Positions 24,861-37,953 of a DNA stretch of 64,000 bases are shown piece by piece (position 1 is the first letter of the stretch; each line of letters opens with the position of its first letter). Source of the stretch: Mytilus trossulus. Its lineage: Eukaryota > Mollusca > Bivalvia > Mytilida > Mytilidae. The stretch spans positions 33,596,886 through 33,660,885 of the forward strand of contig NC_086374.1 of NCBI RefSeq assembly GCF_036588685.1. Reading direction: 5' to 3'. The position numbers were made by a program, and so were the translations under genes. The notes below the pieces were generated by a model. That model worked only from the letters and a program-made list of their open reading frames with translations, ran no database searches and was not told the origin of the DNA.

Positions 24861-25480
24861 GGGCATACGATACAGTTACAGGGAAGGTAATGACGTTGCT
24901 AACGTAATTTGTTATTTTCGCGACGTTAAACTGTGACATATCGGGAAATGATGCATTTTTCGACTGATTTTTATCATTCAAACTGATTTAATTTGAAAAC
25001 GAGTTCATGGACCCCTATTTATCAAAACGGCATTTTATTTCATTTTGCAGGGAGATTATATGACCCAAATTATATAAAACTGTAAATAGAGGATTTTTTA
25101 AAATTTTGAAAAACCGTTGCAGTAAAAAATGACGTTTTTTCCTCAATTCATGAACATTTGATAAATATGAGTTATTTCTGAATAAAAAATTGCATATTTT
25201 TAAGGATAATTATAAAATACAGAAATTACCGATTATTTAACAAAAAACAATTTGTGTTTATCTTTTATAACAAAAAAGTTATGTCTTTCTTTCGAAAAAG
25301 AAATTACGGCAACAAATCTGAATTTTTAGCAAATATACATATTTCGACCTCATTTTACTCAAAAAGTAGCACATGGAGGTATATTTTTCATTACATATTT
25401 GATTTAATCAGGTAAAAAATAGCCTACATGCAAATTTTCATGAACTTGTAAATACATGATCAAAACTGTATCGTATGCCC
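24861..25480. mobile_element. 620-bp MITE with TTAA target duplication (piggyBac/Kolobok-like)
   Basis: The ends are perfect inverted repeats, GGGCATACGATACAGTT at the left and its complement at the right. The flanks are TTAA at 24857-24860 and 25481-25484. TTAA duplications are produced by piggyBac, Kolobok and some Sola transposons. The interior has no ORF, so it is non-autonomous. Confidence 0.82.
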
Positions 25481-25484
25481 TTAA

Positions 25485-27107
25485 TGCCAGTAAAACTGAT
25501 GTTGTCTAAAAAAATATGATATTGCTGGTATTTAATCAGGGACGTATATAGAAGTCTATATAAGTCCTTGTTTTAATTAAGATTTTTTAATCCGCAGAGC
25601 CGATAACTTTGAACAGCATATTTTCTGTTTGGCCGGCTGTTTTTTTTTTTTTTTTTAATTTTTGCCATTCCCCTTTTTTCCAAAATCCATAATACTTTTC
25701 TTTTTATTCTACATGTGTAAATAAATATAGTCTATAAACAACGTTCGTATCTACGAGTTTATTATCCCCCTTTTTTGTGGGAAAAAATGTTGCTTGTATA
25801 GGGAACCACTGAAGCATGACTGGAACAGCCCCTTGTGTTAGTTATAACATGGAAGTAATATTCAATATTACTTTCATGGTTATAACTATAAAAACCCAAT
25901 GACATGTTCGAATTTACAAAGATCCAATATTAAAAAGTACTTCCCTATCCTATTTACAGTTTTGTGGTATTAGGATATACCACAATATTTCCCTCCATAA
26001 ATAGAACTACACGTGGTGCTGAAGAAAGAAATTATGGCAACAACAGGACAACTTGGTATAATTTATAAATATATTTGAAAGTAGGAAATAACACACACAC
26101 ACATTTCTTTCTAAAACAAACCTCCATTGCCTTAGACTATTTGAAAGAAGGCGGGTCTAAAAGGTGAAAAAAAAAAATATTTTCATCTATAAAATTTATA
26201 AACATTGTTGATTATTGGGATTAAAGAATTTCCAAAAATTATAAAAATTCTGTGAACTCCAAATCCCAATAATTAAATATGTGTGTCATAAAATTTTGGG
26301 CCAACCAACCATTAATGTATGCTACGAAATTCTATCCGGAAGTGAGAAACGAACAATTAAATATAACGATGAAGTAGAGCAGAATATATTGGTACAACAG
26401 TGCCAGCGTTCTGAAGATCCATAGGTATCCATAGGTAAGTCATAAAAGCCAACAGCAGCACAGATAAAGTTGGGGACATTGACCCCCCCTTTGCATATAA
26501 AGCCATTAAATGTAAATTCTCAAATTAAAGTGTTGAAACATAGGCAAAACGGTCTCATAAACCTATTCTCATATCTAGCTGATAACCTTTTCCAAAAAAC
26601 CCTTATTTAAAAAGAAATACAGAAAATGTACAAAAATATACCTGTTTGACACAACATTTGAGCCCACAGAAGAGCTTGCATTTATCATGTATATTATATG
26701 AATCATGTCTTTTAGAAACAATTGTTTTTATTGCCATTTTTTTTTTTTTTTTTTAATCTTCTTTGAACATGTTGAAGATTCATGTTTTATCTATCTGGCG
26801 TTTTGCATTTGCGCCGATCTGCATTTCATCTGCACTGATTTTTTCTTTCATTTGTGGCGATATATTTTCTTCATTTGCGCTGAATTTTTTTACAGGTAAA
26901 TTACAGGTGAATAGATATAAGAAGCAGTGGACTGTGGTATGCAGAGCTCCAGATAAGAATTCACAAATTGGGGTTTTTACCCCTTCATTTTTTATTTAAA
27001 TGAGTGAAATACATGAAATAGTTTTTTAAGTGCATTATTAATTCCAGTTCACCTCTAAAGAATATAACAAATTGGGTTTTTCACCACCAAGCTCCTTAAT
27101 CTAATTG
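25485..27107. other. Gene-free stretch
   Basis: AT-rich with a T-run at about 25641-25658 and a short (ac)n tract near 26092. The open frames near 26705-26999 ride on T-rich sequence. No gene was recognised. Confidence 0.5.
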
Positions 27108-28794
27108 GCTCACCTGACTCGAAGGGCCAAGTGAGCTTCAGGGCTCACGCTACCAGGCGAAGTGGGCGAAGAAGTCGCTTTCCCGACCGTCACTTCGCTT
27201 TCTCTGACCCCCAAAAGCGAAAAGAAGTTGCCCTGTTCTTGACGATACTCGCTTTCAGTCGCTTCCGTCATTGGACATTTTCAATTTTTACCAAGTTGAT
27301 GAAACATCAATTTTTTATTGATATTAAAGAAATTTAGACATAAACGATTCATTATCTTAAGAAAAGAAGTTGAAGCATTGTCTTTGAAGTCTGTAGCAGG
27401 TTATTTGATAAAAATACAACTTGTTATCACTTCATGTATTTCCGCTTGTTCCGGTGCTTGTTACTCGAAAACGTACATCAACCTATATTTCGGCGGCAAA
27501 ATAAGTTTGTTTCTTCATTTAAAGGTGATACAAGTTGCCTCCAGTAAGTGTTTAATCCATTTATTGCATTGAAAACGTAATGTTCCCTTCCAAATAACTT
27601 GTCAAACATCGTTTATTTTTGTAAATTTTCTTGCATTCGTCCGCCATTGACTAATTTCTAAACTACGGATCTCAACCGGACCAGCTATGAACAAAATCCG
27701 TACTTTTACAATAATTACTACGGACGCACGGATGGAACAGCTGACAGAAGAATATTGATCCCAAAGGGGAAAATTACGTATTCCACACGAATTTAAAGAC
27801 TTTTGGTTACATCTAATTGATTGGTGTATATAATTCTCTATATTTTTTATGGATTGTTTCAAACTATTGATTAAAGTTGTTTAACTCTTAGACTATCATG
27901 ACTATTATACTATTATCAATATACTATGGCCAAGCTTAATAACTTTTATTTTTTTTAATGAAAAACACAAGATAGGTTTGAATTAAATTGTAATTGATAT
28001 ATTATAATTTCTTTACCTTTTTAAGAAAAAAAATATTTTTTTTAGTGCTAGATACTAAATATTTAATTGGTAGTTTCTCACAAGAACCTGAGTAAAACTT
28101 AACAACTTTTAATTTGAAATGTTGCTTTAATTGTATACTCAGATATGAATTGAACATTATAAAAAGAACATTATTTACATATGACCCTTTATACTATATG
28201 CTATAGTATAATCCAAACAATGTAGCGCACCGCGCGAAAGAGCACTTCTCTTTCAAATCTCACTACTTCTCCCTATCAGTTTCAAAAAGAGAAGTCACTT
28301 CTCCCTATAATTTTGAAGTAGTGTGAGCCCTGAGCTTATGCCATCACTTGGTGTCTGTCTTCTTAAACTATTTCAAGAATCTTCTCCTCTGAAACTACTA
28401 AGCCAAATACTTCCAAACTTTAACTGAATGTTCCTTAGGGTATGTAGTTTATAAATTGTATCCGAAGTTTTGATCTATCAACAAACATGGTCGCCATTGC
28501 TAAAAATAGAACATAGGGGTCAAATGCAGTTTTTGGCTTATATCTCAAAAACAAAAGCATTTAGAGCAAATCTGACATTGGATAAAAATGTTCATTCATC
28601 TATCAGCCCTGAAATTTTCAGATGAATCAAACAACCCATTGTTGGGTTGCTGCCACTTTATTGGTAATTTTAATGAAATTTTGCAGCTTTTGGTCATTAT
28701 CTTGAATATTATTATTATCAAATTGGGTAACTGGTTTTTCAGGTATACATGTAATGCCCCTGAATTGATGATTTTAAGAAATTTTGCAGTTTTT
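27108..28794 (+). repeat. Family C element, interrupted by a hAT-like element
   Basis: Starts with the hairpin-forming GCTCACC...GTGAGC leader and resumes after the inserted element at 28333 with the 'atcacttgg' and 'tcttctcctctgaaactact' landmarks of the family. It ends where another family C leader begins at 28795. Confidence 0.75.
27139..28332. mobile_element. 1.2-kb non-autonomous hAT-like element with 5-bp TSD
   Basis: Terminal inverted repeat CAGGGCTCAC(G/A)CTAC at both ends, flanked by AGCTT at 27134-27138 and 28333-28337. The flanks rejoin to the uninterrupted family C sequence (leader followed by 'atgccatcacttgg'). CAGGG termini and short duplications fit hAT superfamily members with 5-bp TSDs. 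No transposase frame is visible. Confidence 0.75.
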
Positions 28795-29540
28795 AGCTCA
28801 CCTGGCCTAAAAGGCCATGTGAGCTTTTCTCATCACTTGGCGTCCATCGTCGTCGTCGTTGTTAACAATTTTTCAAACATCTTCTCCTCTGAAACTACTG
28901 AATGGATTTGAATGAAACTTAGCATGATTGTTCCTTAGAGTATCCTGCTCTAAGTGTGTGCTTTGATTTTTGATCTGTCAAAAAACATGGCCGCCGTTAC
29001 TTAAAATAGAACATAGGGGTCAAATACAGTTTTTGGCTTATATCTCAAAAACGAAAGCATTTAGAGCAAATCTGACATGGGTTAAAAATGTTCATTAGGT
29101 TAAGATCTATCAGCCCTGAAATTTTCAGATGAATCAAACAAACTATTGTTGGGTTGCTGCCACTTAATTGGTAATTTTAAGGAAATTTTGCAGTTTTTGG
29201 TCATTATCTTGAATATTATTATAGATAAAGATAAACTGTAAACAGCAAAAATGATCAGCAAAGTAAGATCTACAAATAAGTTGATATGACCAAAATTGTC
29301 AATTGACCCCTTAAGGGGTTATTGTCCTTTAATGACAATTTTTCACAATTTGTTCATCATATTTGCTAACTTTTAAAAATCTTCTCCTCTGAAACTACTG
29401 AATGGATTTGGATGAAACTTAGCATGATTGTTCCTTAGATTATCCTGCACTAAGTGTGTGCTTCGATTTTTGATCCGTCAAAAAACATGGCCGCCGTTAC
29501 TTAAAATAGAACATAGGGGTCAAATGCAGTTTTTGGCTTA

Positions 29541-31262
29541 GGGTGCTATAAACAGTTTCGTATAAAAAACTAGGGGTTATTCCCCAACTAAAAATAGACT
29601 TGGAGGGAAGTCCCTTTTTATCAACATAATTGGTAAAAAAGTATCATGTTTTTTATATTTGATCGTAAAAATTAGTTAATTAGCTTCAATTAAAACAGGT
29701 TGAATGATCAAAATAATTTTTAAAAATTAGATTAAATACACATGTTTTAAGGGGAGACAAACTGTAAACATCCTGTTTTTTTGGCAGTGAAAAGTGCAAA
29801 ACTTATTTGCACCCAATGTAGCTCTTTTCGGAGCAGGAGAACGTAGCCTGAAGCATAAATTTTTAGAAAGACCAGGTAAAAACCTATGAAATTCATACAG
29901 TTTTGAATATGAAAAATGTGCATGTATCATGTCTGCATGGGTGTGCACATGGCCTGATTTCATGTTTTTTATGCATAGATTAGGCAATGTTTTCCCATTT
30001 TCTCTGGATAAAACTTTTTGGTACTGTTAACCCTTAGACTGCTGCATTGATTTCTATTGTACTTTTGTGTAATGCTGAGTAAAATTTTAATCACTGATGA
30101 AATAAACATGTTCACTTACAATTGCTGTATCTTGTAAATATTGAATATTCATCAATAAAAGTTATATAAAAAAGTATTGTTAGATTCTGTATTTTTAATT
30201 TATTTTATTTTTGTGTGAGTCTCTGGTCATTTTTTACCTGTACAGGTGCGAAAATAGGTAAACAAAGGTAAACTTATTTTTTCATGTTTTATTAAACGAA
30301 TCCATCAATGTAAAAGTATCCATGACTTCAGAATTGAACCATTATAGTTTAAAATCTCTTTTAAGAACTAAGTTCCATTGTGATTATCAAAAAATAAAAG
30401 TTTCTTCTCAGACCAACGGCCTTTTTTATGCAAATATTTTCCGGTATTTTCCTCCAACTTTCACTGCGCCGACTTTTACTTCCATGTACAAATATATTTA
30501 CACGACAAGTTCATTGTTAAAGCTTTCATCAATATAATCTTGACAAACTTAAGTTCGGGTCTATCGATGTCAGTCAATATTGATTCACAGTTGAAAGGCG
30601 AAATGATAAACATCACAAATCCTGTTCCATCATCATCCATTTTGAACAATGTCTGGGAATCCCCGTAATTCTCGCTTTAAAAGTCTTCTGTTTGCAGTTT
30701 TGATAGGATACTTCAATTTCTGTCTATTATAGCTTCGGTTCTCGTCCAAATCCTTTTAATCGTCCGCCGCTGTTAAATTGTTATCATTGAAATACTTCTG
30801 AACGTGTTGGCCATTTCTCCAAACAATGTCCGCCATTTTGTCACTTTTTTCATCAAAAATTTTCACTTTCGGTTTATCGCTTATACCTGATTAAAAGTCA
30901 AGAGACACTCAAAGAGCGCAGATTTTAAGCCAATCAGAATCCATACAAGTCGAAACTGCTGCAATCTCATGAACTTTGACTCCGCCCATTCCATGGTAAC
31001 TGTAAACAAACGAGTACGGAAAACGACTATAGTGGCGAGTAGCAGTAGCGGACTGTCTTATCGGAACGACAATAGTTGCGCGTAGCAGTCTAAGGGTTAA
31101 AAGTACAATTTATTTTTATTTCATTATAAACTAGAGAAAATTCTGATTCTAATGATATATAGTTTTATACAAGTATCTTCATTAACATTAACACCACTAA
31201 GGGTCAATTATAGATGGTCCCTCAAAATATGACGTCATAGAAAAAAACTGTTGATTGCACCC
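29541..31262. mobile_element. 1.7-kb PIF/Harbinger-like non-autonomous element (TTA TSD)
   Basis: Ends GGGTGC(T/A)AT(A/C)AACAGTTT inverted, with TTA on both sides (29538-29540 and 31263-31265). Removing it restores the family C text 'ggcttatatctcaaaaac'. A TWA 3-bp duplication with G-rich TIRs is the Harbinger signature. The interior has no transposase-like frame. Confidence 0.82.
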
Positions 31263-33269
31263 TTATATCTCAAAAACGAAAGCATTTACAGCAAATCTGA
31301 CATGGGGTAAAAATGTTCATTATGTGAAGATCTATCAGACCTGAAATTTTGAGATGAATCAAACAAATTATTGTTGGGTTGCTGCCACTTAATTGGTAAT
31401 TTTAAGGAAATTTTGCAGTTTTTGGTCATTATCTTGAATATTATTATAGATAAAGATAAACTGTAAACAGCAAAAATGATCAGCAAAGTAAGATCTACAA
31501 ATAAGTTGATATGACCAAAATTGTCAATTGACCCCTTAAGGGGTTATTGTCCTTTAATGACAATTTTTCACAATTTGTTCATCATATTTGCTAACTTTAA
31601 AAATCTTCTCCTCTGAAACTACTGAATGGATTTGGATGAAACTTAGCATGATTGTTCCTTAGATTATCCTGCACAAAGTGTGTGCTTTGATTTTTGATCC
31701 GTCAAAAAACATGGCCGCCGTTACTTAAAATAGAACATAGGGGTCAAATGCAGTTTTTGGCTTATATCTCAAAAACGAAAGCATTTAGAGCAAATCTGAC
31801 ATGGGGTAAAAATGGTCATTAGGTCAAGATCTATCAGCTTTAAATTTTCAGATGAATCAAACAAACCATTGTTGGGTTGCTGCCACTTAATTGGTAATTT
31901 GAAGGAAATTTTGCAGTTTTTGGTCATTATCTTGAATATTATTATAGATACAGATAAACTGTTAATAGCAAAAATGTTAAGCAAAGTAAGATCTACAATT
32001 AAGTCAATTTGACCAAAATTGTCAATTGACCTCTTAAGGAGTTATTGCCCTTTAAAGACTTTTTTCACAATTTGTTCCTCATGTTGACTAACTTTAAAAA
32101 ATCTTCTCCTTTGAAACTGCTGTATCAATTTCAGCCAAACTTAGGCTAAATGAGTTTTAGAGTTTCAGAGTATTTAGTATAAATTTTATATTTCATTTCC
32201 TTGTATGTCAAGAAACATAGCTCCTATGGCTAAAATAGAACATAGGAGAAAATGATTTTTTTTTTGGCTTTTGAAGAAAATAGGACAATTCAAAGAACAT
32301 TTAAATAAATTGAAAAGCCCAAATAATCATTGATGAGAGATTAAACCAAAAAAAATCAGATTAGCAATTCAGGCCCCGTATTTACAAAACTATCGTAACT
32401 CTACGACTGTCGTAAGGTAAGGTTTACGATATAGTAAGTTGTAACTTGTATTCATGAAAGAAACTTACGATACGAGATGTTGTAAATATTGTTATAGACT
32501 TACGACTGCTCGAGGCCTGTCGTAAGTTGCAAAGTTACTATCGCAAATATGGCGGCAGCGCTAATATTGAGAGAAAATGATAGATTTTTTAGACGGGAAC
32601 GAGTTTTTCTAGATAGATCTAACCCCCTAGATAGGCCTGATGACTTTTATTGAGGGCATACAGATTTCCGAGGCATAAAATAATTGAGCCGCCACTGTTC
32701 ATATGAAAAAAAGGGATATGGATATGCGTCAATGAGGCAGCAATCCAACGACAAAGATAACCGTGCATCACTGGCGTCTTACAGTTGGTAACAAAAGACA
32801 GCTATCTATACTGTACAATATATAGTGCATAAATGAGTTGTACAGAACGCATTTACAGACGTGCACATTGCTGCATCACTCGTTTATGATGGCTGTTTTG
32901 TGTGGTTTCACCAAAATGCGTCTGACTAGATCATGCTTAGAAAACAACATACGGGATTTGTAGAAACTGTCATAGTAAATTAAAAAAAGAATGTATGCAA
33001 TATTGTAAGCTTAAATAAAAATTTTCAAGTTTTATTTTAATGCATATTATTAGTCCCAGCGTACTTCGAAGATCTTCGAAATCACGGCATAAATGTAACT
33101 AACAATAACGCAATGTAACCGTATAGACAAAAACAAATAGTTCTTAATAGATTATGTGAAACACTTAGATTTTGTTAGAGATCTTTCATTGTAAGAATAA
33201 TATGTTTAATATAGATTTAAGTAGGTTAATGAATTGGTTTTTTTAGATGTAAAACCTTACTGATACCTA

Positions 33270-35570
33270 CACGGCCGACACTCGGCTAACCGAGAGATTG
33301 GTCGGTTAATCTATATTGAGTATGCGGCTATATCGGCGGTTGGTCTGTTTATTGGGTTGGCTAAAGTCTGTTAATCAGGCGTTATCGAGAAAATCATTGA
33401 AAGTTCAGTATGTTTCATTGTATAACTTTTTAAATATATTTTTATCATAACAATAATTCATGTCTAACAAAAAAATTCAACGTACTGAATCCAGTGGTGT
33501 AATTATTATGTTTCTAGCTTCGATGTACGATCTATAAAATGAAAAGGCGGGTTACTCATCAATAAATTTATACACATTTTACACACACAAAATGTACACA
33601 AAATGACACGTTGGTTGAATTAACTTGCATGCAATATTTTGAACATCGAACAAAGACAGGCATTATGCTTGTTAACCATATTGATATCAGTGTGTGAAAA
33701 ATCTACACGAAAATCTGTATTTTGGTGACATAAATCAGTGTTTATTTAAAACCTGGTCTGTTAATGAGTCGGATGTATAAAACCCGGTCTGTTAATTGGT
33801 CTGATAGAGTTATGAATGGCAATAAAAGAATAATTTTACTGCTATCGGATCAAATGAGTATAGGCTCAAGACGAGCGGCTAAAATATACGGAAACAACAC
33901 ACGAGCAATGAAAGATAAAATATACGGAAACAACACACGAGCAATGAAAGATAAAATATACGGAAACAACACATGCATGAACAATGGACTATTTAGACAA
34001 TGGAAATTGAAAATTATTGACAAAACTTGTTTCAAAAAGTGTATTATTAAATAAAAGTAATATTAATTCTACCAAGAATGGTCGCAGATATCATGTGGAT
34101 TCTGTTTAATTGTCATGAATGACACCATCTTCATTGGTTACCAGTATATAAATCAGAATACACGTCGTAAAATTTGGATGCTAAAATATTAAGAATACAG
34201 AGAGAATAATGAGTAAGATAAATTAAAATGTAGAGAAAAGTGACATAACCATCTAAAGAATGCAAGAATAAACAACACCCCAAATCTGGACCCTCGTGGT
34301 ATACCGTGACGTGATCTGGCTGGAGACGCAGAATATAGAATAATAGATAAAGACAGTAGAGAGTGATGCATTGCTAAAAAAGAGAGGGAAAAAATAATGT
34401 TTAAGAATACAGACATGAAACACCCCTAGGTGTTGAAACAGTAACGGATTGTGGTATACTCATATTGGTGACAAATGCTAGAAGTTTACATGCGGACAAC
34501 TGCAGTTTTCCTCTGCACTTATGTAGAAAGGAAATAAAAGGAATACAATGAATTAAAACTTTAGATAACCAAATGTAGCTGCATTCGCTCCTTTCCATTT
34601 AGTTCTTTGGAATGATATGTAAACAACATATGATTAAGTAATAGAAGAAAAGAACCAATTGGATGATGCTGACGAAAAAGGGTTTAACGTCCAGTGACAA
34701 ATATCATGTGCATATGAACACGCCAACATGTTATGTGTACCCTGTGTTGTATTATAAAGACACTCTTAGTAGGATTTGAGAACGTGCTACTTTGGACAGA
34801 CACAAAAATTAAGGCTGATTGAAAACTTGAATAAAAAATTCATGCGTATTCCAGCGGTCAATCCATTTCACGCTATATTGAAGTGACACATCCTTCAATA
34901 AAATGCAGAGAAAGTCAAAATTATAATGCTCTTACTAGAAGGATACTGTTGCACCGTATGTATTGTCATTTTTTACTCAAGAACATCGCATTCTTAAATT
35001 TTTCAATGGGAAAATATAAAGGTAGCAAAACTATTGTCGTAGCTAAATAACTCTTAACTGAAACAATTTTAATTGCCTAACCCATTAACAGACTTTATTC
35101 CCATAATTTTCACTAAAACTTGGTATTATTCACGTTATACTACAATTATGAAATATTTACTAATGTCAATTTATTTTTTAGAACCAAAGTTCTATTTTGT
35201 GTCCTTTAAATGATATCTAAAATTGTTTGTTTCGCCTTTTATTGAAAAAATTGCTATGCGTATAAGCATAAATACTACATACTTGCGCGACGCCTTTTAG
35301 TTTTACCGAAAACTGCGCAGACTATGAAATGTTTTTACAGGGGGAAATGTTCTATGATAGATATCATTTTGTCAGACACTTTTCTTTTTTTTTATTTGGT
35401 TCTTATAATATGCCAAAAATCGGTATATTTAATAGAGTTTAACATTAAATTGCGTGTTTTACTCTTAACAGACATATAACCAACACGATTAACAGACCAA
35501 TCGCCTATATAGCCGCATACTCAATATAGATTAACCGATCACTCTCTCGGTTAGCCGAGTGTCGGCCGTG
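33270..35570. mobile_element. 2.3-kb long-TIR element nested in the 4.2-kb element
   Basis: Inverted repeats of about 90 bp begin CACGGCCGACACTCGGCTAA at the left and are matched by the complement ending at 35570 with a few mismatches. 'GTCTGTTAAT' recurs inside both ends and at about 33758 and 33789. The flanks share ACCT imprecisely, so the duplication length is uncertain. No transposase frame was recognised. Confidence 0.75.
33881..33974 (+). repeat. 36-bp tandem repeat, about 2.6 copies
   Basis: The unit starting 'aaaatatacggaaacaacac' repeats at 33881, 33917 and 33953. Period 36 keeps a frame open and makes a 12-residue protein repeat, but no gene structure supports translation. Confidence 0.8.
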
Positions 35571-35804
35571 ACCTTATGTGATGTCCTATTTGTTTAAAGA
35601 AAAAGAATTTTTCCAAATATTTTTTTTTCAATTTAAAAATTGTTCTTTTTGTTCTTACTGAAGAAGAGTCATAATCAAAGTGTTCCTTTTTTATAAATAA
35701 AGTATTCAGCTTTTCAGATATATTAACTATTCTAATCATTTTTTCTCCGCTTTAATCCCCGTCTGCATTTGATTTTATATACTACATTGATTAGAAATGT
35801 TCAT

Positions 35805-35940
35805 TTTGTTTTGTTTCGATTCGTGATATTTCGTTTTGTTTGTTTTGTTTTGTTTTCGTTTCAAGGTAGGCATATTTCGTATGGTACTATTTTGTTTTGT
35901 TTTGTTTTTGTTTTGTTTCGTTTATGGTCTTTCCGTTTTA
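35805..35940 (+). repeat. TTTTG-rich low-complexity tract
   Basis: Imperfect runs of TTTTG and TTTCG units within the nest, just outside the right end of the 2.3-kb element. The F/R-rich open frame over it is an artefact of composition. Confidence 0.8.
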
Positions 35941-37618
35941 TTCCGTTTCGCACTTTTCATGCAGGTACCTCAAACGCGATATTGATACACATTTTCTCTT
36001 CTTGTCTGTTTCCTATTCTTAACATTTAAATGTAAAATTGAAGATTTTCAACCTTTAAAAAAAATATGATCAAAACTGATCGTCAAGTTTAATATTTTCA
36101 AAGTTTGGTTAAACATCTACTAAACTTGTTAATTTTGAATCGAATTTTTGAATTTTTACAAGTATTTGATGAAATATTCGAAAACTTAAAAAAAAAATCA
36201 AAAACTAAGAATACTTATATTTCAATAATTAAAATATAAAAAAAAATCCCGGTCAAAACATTTTTTATTTTGAATTGTTAAGTGTAATACGGATCGTTCG
36301 AGTGCATTTAATATGACATCATATATTGAAAGTATTTGAATTAAAATCAAAATTTGATTTCAAATCGGGCACTTGCTGAACAAAATCCTCCTCTGTTACG
36401 TAAAATGATTGTTCTGTTGATTTACGACATTAGCAACTGCGAGAAACTTACAACAGTACTAAGACAACGTTGGAGAATACAAATTACGACATATCGTATG
36501 CATGTCGTATATTTACGATAAATAATTACGATACGACATGTTGTATCGTATCTTTAGTGAATACGGGGCCAGGCTCTTGAGAGTGTCTTGTTGGTTATTA
36601 ACTTGAATATTATAATAGATACAGATAAACTGTTAATAGCAAAAATTTAAGCAAAGTAAGATCTACAAATAAGTCAATTTGACCAAAATTGTCAATTGAC
36701 CCCTTAAGGAGTTATTGCCCTTTAAAGACTTTTTTCACAATTTGTTCCTCATGTTGACTTACTTTAAAAAATCTTCTCCTTTGAAACTGCTGTATCAATT
36801 TCAGCCAAACTTAGGCTAAATGAGTTTTAGAGTTTCAGAGTATCTAGTATAAATTTTATATTTCATTTCCTTGTATGTCAAGAAACATAGCTCCTATGGC
36901 TAAAATAGAACATAGGAGAAAATGATTTTTTTTTGGCTTTTGAAGAAAATAGGACGATTCAAAGAACATTTAAATAAATTGAAAAGCCAAAATAATCATT
37001 GATGAGAGATCTAACCAAAAATATTAAGGTGAGCAATTCCGGCTCTTAAGAGCCTCTGTTTTTTTTTTATTAACACAATATTGAATGTGTGTGTTGCACG
37101 ACCCTGTACGTTCAAGCGACGCTTCCTGACAACACTAGTTAAGTCTTGTTATTATAATAATCCTCTCAAAAAGAAACTCAAACATGCTTCTATTCAATAT
37201 TTTTACCGGGAATTTACTTTCGCTTTAATTCATTGCTTAGAGTTATGATCAATCCTGAGAAGTACGAAAAGAATTATGAATCCATGGCTAACGCTAATTG
37301 GATAAAGACCGAGTAGATCGAAATGTTGTCATCACCACGGAAAGTTTTAACAGGGACCTTTCAACCCTCTATTTTTAGAATGTAAGGACATTTCCGATTT
37401 TCAATATTACATAAATACATTTACGCGACGACTTTGTAATAGATAATGGTAAATAAGGCACAGGATAGCAACTCAAAGCATTAACAACTTATGGTTTTGA
37501 CAAATTATTGGGTTTTCAATTCTTTGAATTGCGTGATCACACAAATACGCAGCTTATCTGGAGCTCTTGGTATGAGTGCCAATGAAAGGACTCTCCATCC
37601 AAGGCCTAAAATAAAATA

Positions 37619-37838
37619 TTGTTTGTTTCCCCAATCCAGACTGACCCTGCAAAAACGGTCCTACTCATAAATTTTATTGTCCAAACTTTATAGTCAAATA
37701 TTATTTTATTCATTTCCTATTTTCATGGTTACCAGATCAACCGTCATTGTTCCAGCTTTTAGGAAAAAATAAAATTATTTACCTACCTACCTACCCACAC
37801 CTGGCTTGGCAGGGTCAGTATTGGGTAAACAAACAATA
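37619..37838. mobile_element. Short TIR element (~220 bp)
   Basis: 'attgtttgtttccccaat' near 37619 and its near complement 'attgggtaaacaaacaat' ending near 37838, with GACCCTGC/GCAGGGTC extending the arms. No certain target duplication. It is non-coding and MITE-like. Confidence 0.6.
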
Positions 37839-37953
37839 CATGTATATTAATTTAGGCCCAAGTCATGTTATTTTTCATTTAACATTATAGATCTCTTCTG
37901 TTAGTCACTTATACAAATTTAATGAATTACCAATCATAACATGTATATAACTG

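Larger units (their letters stand above)
32373..36569. mobile_element. 4.2-kb TIR element with CAG 3-bp duplication, unassigned superfamily
   Basis: Inverted ends GCCCCGTATT(T/C)AC(A/T)AAA, flanked by CAG at 32370-32372 and 36570-36572. The first and last ~200 bp are packed with TACGA/TCGTA motifs in both orientations, as in subterminal transposase-binding arrays. The interior contains a second nested element and no recognisable transposase. The superfamily is left open because a CAG duplication does not fit Harbinger. Confidence 0.7.
28795..37058 (+). repeat. Family C elements, multi-unit, with nested insertions
   Basis: Leader TAGCTCACCTGGCC with a hairpin at 28795, then ~500-bp units marked by 'aatcttctcctctgaaact', 'aaaatagaacatagg', 'aaagcatttagagcaaatct' and 'gaccaaaattgtcaattgac'. 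The block ends at the GGCTCTTAAGAGCC hairpin and CCTCTG at 37058. It is interrupted by a Harbinger-like element (29541-31262) and a 4.2-kb TIR element (32373-36569). The segment after 36572 starts a second partial unit, so at least two family C elements are joined. The open frames within are repeat-derived. Confidence 0.75.

Noticed and set aside
33764..34054. 96-codon frame with a 12-residue repeat
   Set aside because: Produced by a 36-bp tandem repeat within a transposon. No family resemblance or gene structure.
35551..36029. Open frames of 62 and 86 codons
   Set aside because: One covers the long-TIR end, the other a TTTTG-rich low-complexity tract.
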